A stretch of DNA of 7,927 nucleotides from Pseudomonadota bacterium (GTDB lineage: Bacteria > Myxococcota_A > UBA796 > SXON01): contig SXOM01000438.1 of assembly GCA_005776735.1 (NCBI GenBank), forward strand, positions 1 through 7,927, in the 5' to 3' direction. The translations under genes were made by a program, and so were the position numbers. Position 1 is the first letter of the stretch; the number at the start of each line of letters is the position of its first letter. The notes beneath the pieces were generated by a model that was given only the letters and a program-made list of their open reading frames with translations, was not told the origin of the DNA and searched no databases. Positions 5,170 to 7,927 of the stretch are shown in pieces.

Positions 5170-6231
5170 ATGCGGATCGTGTGCGCGATGTCGGGCGGGG
5201 TGGACAGCTCCGTGGCCGCGGCCCTCCTGGTCGAAGCCGGCCACGAGGTCGTCGGGGTGCACATGAAGTTGCACGACGCCGACGGCGGCGAGCCCGGCCG
5301 GTGTTGCGGGCTCGACGATGCGTGGGACGCCAGGCGCGTGGCCGACAAGCTCGGGATCGCCTTCTACGTGATGGACCTGCGGGCGGCGTTCCGCGACGCC
5401 GTGATGAACGACCTCGTGAGCGAGTACGTCGCCGGGTACACGCCCAACCCGTGCGTCCAGTGCAACGGGGTGCTGAAGTTCACCGTGCTGCGCCACCGCG
5501 CCAAGGCCCTCGGCGCCGGGGCGATCGCGACCGGCCACTACGCCCGCACGCGGGACGGTCGGCTCTTCGCGGCGGTCGACGCAGACAAGGACCAGTCCTA
5601 CTTCCTGCACCCGGTGTCGCGCGCCGCGCTCTTGGAGACGCAGTTTCCGCTCGGAGGGCTCACCAAGTCCGAGGTGCGGGACCACGCCCGGCGCCTCGGC
5701 CTGGCCACGGCCGAGAAGGCCGAGTCGATGGAGGTGTGCTTCTTGCCCGACGACGACCATGCGCGGTTTGTGTCCGAAGCGCGCCCCGAGCTCGTCGGCG
5801 CCGGCGAGATCGTCGATCAGGCCGGCCGGGTGCTCGGACTGCACGACGCCTACTGGCGGTACACCCTCGGGCAGCGGCGAGGGCTCGGCCTCGCGGGCGG
5901 CCCCTGGTACGTCGTGGGCATCGACGCCGAAGCGCGGCGGGTCGTCGTGGGTCCCGAGGACGCCCTGCAGGTGCACACCCTCGAGGTGCGCGCCCCCAAC
6001 TGGCTCGTGGAGCCCTCGTCGCTGGCCGGCCGCACGCTGCGGGCGCGGGTGCGTCACCGTGGGGCGCTCGCCCCGTGCGAGGTGCGGGGAGGGGACCCAC
6101 TCACCCTCGAGCTGCTCGCCCCGCTTCGTGCCGCCACGCCGGGCCAATCGGTCGTCGTCTACGACGGCGACGAGGTGGTGCTCGGCGCGATCATCCGGCG
6201 CACCGCCGCCGCGCCCCGGGAGTCGTCTTGA
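5170..6231 (+). CDS. mnmA: tRNA-specific 2-thiouridylase MnmA
   Basis: Cytoplasmic enzyme (also TrmU) that adenylates U34 of tRNA-Lys, -Glu and -Gln and replaces the 2-oxygen with sulfur. In its 353 residues the PP-loop SGGVDSS (8-14) binds ATP, RCCGLDDAWDARRVADKLGI (44-63) is a conserved N-domain helix region, and TPNPCVQCN (91-99) carries the nucleophile Cys98. ATGHYART (120-127) and DKDQSYFLH (139-147) are further family blocks. SMEVCF (186-191) holds the second catalytic cysteine, Cys190, and the C-terminal beta-barrel domains run from about 205 onward (YTLGQRRGLGL at 231-241). The length is normal. ATG 5170 starts right before the PP-loop domain. It diverges from a cysteine desulfurase, its expected sulfur source, and is first gene of an apparent operon with rnc and era: its TGA overlaps the rnc start. 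Confidence 0.96.
   Translation: MRIVCAMSGGVDSSVAAALLVEAGHEVVGVHMKLHDADGGEPGRCCGLDDAWDARRVADKLGIAFYVMDLRAAFRDAVMNDLVSEYVAGYTPNPCVQCNGVLKFTVLRHRAKALGAGAIATGHYARTRDGRLFAAVDADKDQSYFLHPVSRAALLETQFPLGGLTKSEVRDHARRLGLATAEKAESMEVCFLPDDDHARFVSEARPELVGAGEIVDQAGRVLGLHDAYWRYTLGQRRGLGLAGGPWYVVGIDAEARRVVVGPEDALQVHTLEVRAPNWLVEPSSLAGRTLRARVRHRGALAPCEVRGGDPLTLELLAPLRAATPGQSVVVYDGDEVVLGAIIRRTAAAPRESS
6218..6222 (+). promoter_or_regulatory. ribosome binding site deciding the rnc TTG start
   Basis: GGGAG inside the end of mnmA lies 5 nt before TTG 6228. No ATG or GTG in frame fits the RNase III N-terminus, so this site supports a TTG start overlapping the mnmA stop as TTGA. Confidence 0.7.
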
Positions 6232-6878
6232 AGTTCGACCACACCTTCGCCGATCCGGCGCTGCTCGCGCTCGCCCTGACCCACCCGAGCGCGGTGCAGG
6301 GGCAGCTCGCCCACAACCAACGCCTGGAGTTCTTGGGCGACGCCGTCTTGCAGTTGTTGGTCACCGAGCGCCTGTACGCGGCGCACCCCGACTGGACCGA
6401 GGGGCAGTTGTCCAAGGCGCGGGCGGCCATCGTGCGCAAGGAGACGCTCGCGGCGCTCGCGGACGAGCTCGGCGTCACGGCGCACCTCCGCCTCGGGGCG
6501 GGCGACCTGCGCATGGGCACCGCCCGCAGCGTCAACGTCCGCTCCGACGCGATCGAGGCGGTGATCGGCGCGGTGTACCTCGACGGGGGCTTCGCCGCGG
6601 TACGCACCGCGTTCGGCCCCAGCGTAGATCCGCTTTTGTCCGCACCGGCGGCCGATCACAACCCCCGGAGCCGGCTCCAGGAGTGGTTGGAGGCGAGGGG
6701 ACTCGAGCGCCCGGAGTACGTCGAGCTCCCGTCGACCGGGCCAGCCCACGCGCTCACCTTCCGCTACGAGGTGCTCGCCGCCGGCGAGCGATTCGGCCCT
6801 GCGCCCGGGTCGAGCAAGGCCGCCGCGATGGCCGCCGCCGCTCAGCTCGCCGTGGCCGCGCTGATCCCGAGCGGATAG
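6228..6878 (+). CDS. rnc: ribonuclease III
   Basis: Double-strand-specific endonuclease that processes rRNA precursors and structured mRNAs; acts as a dimer with Mg2+. The 216-residue protein has the catalytic domain at about 1-135. The signature reads NQRLEFLGDAVLQLL (30-44) and supplies Glu34 and Asp38; SDAIEAVIGAVYLDGG (106-121) supplies Asp107 and Glu110. Glu58 in WTEGQ matches the additional acidic residue of the family. The C-terminal dsRNA-binding domain spans about 145-212, opening NPRSRLQEWL. Odd points: the usual NERLEF has Gln31 instead of Glu, and the dsRBD helix usually reading SKKxAE here reads SKAAAM, losing one lysine and the glutamate. It starts with TTG overlapping the mnmA stop and ends 10 nt before era. 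Activity is expected because all four metal-site acids are present. Confidence 0.95.
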   Translation: MKFDHTFADPALLALALTHPSAVQGQLAHNQRLEFLGDAVLQLLVTERLYAAHPDWTEGQLSKARAAIVRKETLAALADELGVTAHLRLGAGDLRMGTARSVNVRSDAIEAVIGAVYLDGGFAAVRTAFGPSVDPLLSAPAADHNPRSRLQEWLEARGLERPEYVELPSTGPAHALTFRYEVLAAGERFGPAPGSSKAAAMAAAAQLAVAALIPSG

Positions 6879-6888
6879 CGCGCGGCCG

Positions 6889-7764
6889 ATGTCCATCCGC
6901 ACCGGAACCGTCGGCCTCGTGGGCCGCCCGAACGCTGGCAAGAGCACCCTCTTGAACCAGCTCGTCGGCCTCCGCATCGCCGCCGTCTCCGCCCGGCCGC
7001 AGACCACGCGCACGCGGATCATGGGGGTGCTCACACGTCCGGGGCTCCAGGCCGTGCTCGTGGACACGCCGGGGTTGCACGGGCCGAAGTCCGAGCTCAA
7101 CCGTCGCATGGTCGCCACGGCCGAAGCGGCCATGAACGAGGTCGATCTGTTGTGCTGGATCGTCGACGCCGAGCGTCCCTACGACGACGAGCTCGCGGCG
7201 CGGTTCGCCGGCCGCAAGGTCGTCATCGCGCTCAACAAGGTCGACGCCATCAAGGAAAAGGCGCTCCTTCTGCCGCTCATCGCGCGCTACGCCGAGACGG
7301 GGGTGGTCGTCCCCATCAGCGCGCTGACCGGCGACGGCACCGACGCGCTGTGCCAGGAGTGGCAGCGGGCGCTCCCCGAAGGCGAAGCGCTGTATCCGGA
7401 CGACTTCGTCACCGACGTCCACGAGCGCGACATCTGCGCCGAGCTCGTGCGAGAGCAGGTCTTCGCCGCCTGCGGCCAGGAGATACCGTACGCCGTGGCG
7501 GTCGAGATCGAGCAGTTCGACGAGTCGGAGCGCGAAGGTGGGCGGGTCACGATCCACGCGCGCATCATCGTCGAGAAGCCGAGCCAGAAGGCCATCGTGA
7601 TCGGCGCCGGCGGTCGCATGATCAAGCGCATCGGCACCCAGGCGCGCAAGCGCATCGAGGCCGTGCTCGACACTCACGTCGACCTGCGGCTGTTCGTGGC
7701 GGTCGAGCCCGACTGGACCAGCAACCCGCGGCTGCTCCGCGACCTCGGGTATACCGGGCAGTAG
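6889..7764 (+). CDS. era: GTPase Era, 30S ribosome assembly
   Basis: Ras-like GTPase with a KH domain that binds the 3' end of 16S rRNA and monitors 30S maturation. In its 291 residues G1 is GRPNAGKST (12-20), G2 lies in PQTTRTRI (37-44), G3 is DTPG (59-62), G4 is NKVD (116-119) and G5 is SAL (144-146). The C-terminal KH region includes RIIVEKPSQKAIVIGAGGRM (225-244), with GAGG as the GxxG loop, then IKRIGTQARKRIE; the protein closes with WTSNPRLLRDLGY. It is complete and of normal length. ATG 6889 places the P-loop at the usual distance from the start. Only 10 nt separate it from rnc, so both are probably on one transcript beginning at or before mnmA. The recO gene that often follows era is not seen; a repeat follows instead. 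Confidence 0.97.
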   Translation: MSIRTGTVGLVGRPNAGKSTLLNQLVGLRIAAVSARPQTTRTRIMGVLTRPGLQAVLVDTPGLHGPKSELNRRMVATAEAAMNEVDLLCWIVDAERPYDDELAARFAGRKVVIALNKVDAIKEKALLLPLIARYAETGVVVPISALTGDGTDALCQEWQRALPEGEALYPDDFVTDVHERDICAELVREQVFAACGQEIPYAVAVEIEQFDESEREGGRVTIHARIIVEKPSQKAIVIGAGGRMIKRIGTQARKRIEAVLDTHVDLRLFVAVEPDWTSNPRLLRDLGYTGQ

Positions 7765-7771
7765 GGGCGCT

Positions 7772-7793
7772 GGGCCCGCCGGGCCCGCCGGGC
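7772..7793 (+). repeat. short tandem repeat of a 9-mer
   Basis: GGGCCCGCC occurs twice in tandem (7772-7780, 7781-7789) and is followed by a partial third unit. It starts 7 bp after the era stop and abuts the dispersed repeat. The units are self-complementary at GGGCCC. Confidence 0.6.
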
Positions 7794-7927
7794 ACGACGC
7801 GGCGACCCGGGGCGCGGGTCGGCGTCCTCGGTCGGGGGAAAACGCAGCGTCGGCGGTGATCGGAGACGAAGTTACCGCCGGGTCCTGCCGGGCCGGGTGA
7901 AATTGGCGCTCGCTCCCCCGCCGGGTC
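7787..7927 (+). repeat. dispersed 3'-flanking repeat, copy B (after era), cut by window end
   Basis: Second copy of the element found at 379-514 in inverted orientation. Blocks 7787-7823 and 7880-7927 match the first copy with one indel and one mismatch respectively; the 56-bp middle (7824-7879) has diverged by substitutions and indels. The copy begins 22 bp beyond the era stop codon, in the direction of era transcription, so both copies bear the same relation to the gene they follow. The window ends inside the well-conserved part. Confidence 0.9.
7796..7826 (+). terminator. hairpin downstream of era, inside repeat copy B
   Basis: GACGC (7796-7800) plus CGACCC (7803-7808) pair with GGGTCGGCGTC (7816-7826), giving an 11-bp stem with a two-base GG bulge and a 7-nt loop. 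It lies 31 bp after the era stop and could end the mnmA-rnc-era transcript, but no T-run follows. The same stem is partly kept in copy A, with a mismatch and a bulge, so it belongs to the repeat. Confidence 0.5.

Noticed and set aside
5104..6147. N-terminal extension of the cysteine desulfurase over mnmA
   Set aside because: The canonical IYLDYNATAP opening directly follows GTG 5103; the upstream frame is antisense to mnmA.
7765..7859. Short plus-strand open frame after era
   Set aside because: It is only the tail of an out-of-frame shadow of era running into the repeat, with no start or ribosome binding site of its own.
379..7927. Composite transposon bounded by inverted copies of the dispersed repeat
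   Set aside because: The interval is a set of ordinary housekeeping genes with no transposase or target-site duplication visible, and each copy is better explained by its fixed position after a gene's 3' end.

Overview
The window is a very GC-rich bacterial segment with GTG and TTG starts, weak ribosome binding sites and extensive long antisense open frames. The MnmA protein has the RCC-x-LDD-x-x-DARRVA and TPNPCVxCN signatures that I associate with actinobacterial-type enzymes. Together with the composition this suggests a high-GC actinobacterium, possibly of a deep or uncultured lineage. That placement is inference from motifs and composition, not a measured result.

Layout. Positions 1-520 hold no credible gene. 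They carry a 59-bp direct repeat at the left edge (119-bp offset) and a palindrome-rich dispersed repeat. Positions 521-2867 form a leftward block: a DUF475/TerC-family membrane protein, a small DUF4190-like membrane protein that starts on the base after the DUF475 stop codon, then, after a 133-bp gap, the phosphate ABC transporter permease pstC. Divergent from DUF475 are tsaE (tRNA t6A synthesis ATPase) and a ComEA-like helix-hairpin-helix protein, rightward. A group I cysteine desulfurase runs leftward and converges on the HhH gene; the 108-bp gap between them contains a 12-bp perfect inverted repeat. Divergent from the desulfurase is a tight rightward operon, mnmA-rnc-era (a TTGA overlap, then a 10-nt gap). 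After era comes a second copy of the dispersed repeat, which is cut by the window end.

How the genes fit together. The theme of the centre and right is tRNA/rRNA maturation. TsaE supports t6A37 formation, the desulfurase is the likely sulfur donor for MnmA's 2-thiolation of U34, RNase III processes rRNA precursors, and Era is the 30S assembly GTPase. The left part is membrane transport, with pstC lacking pstS, pstA or pstB within view.

The coding content is ordinary housekeeping, and I do not see an undescribed defence or mobile system. The least explained signal is a repeat of at least 136-141 bp. It occurs once downstream of pstC and once downstream of era, in the same orientation relative to the gene each copy follows. 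It has two highly conserved blocks, a diverged middle and nested dyad symmetry.
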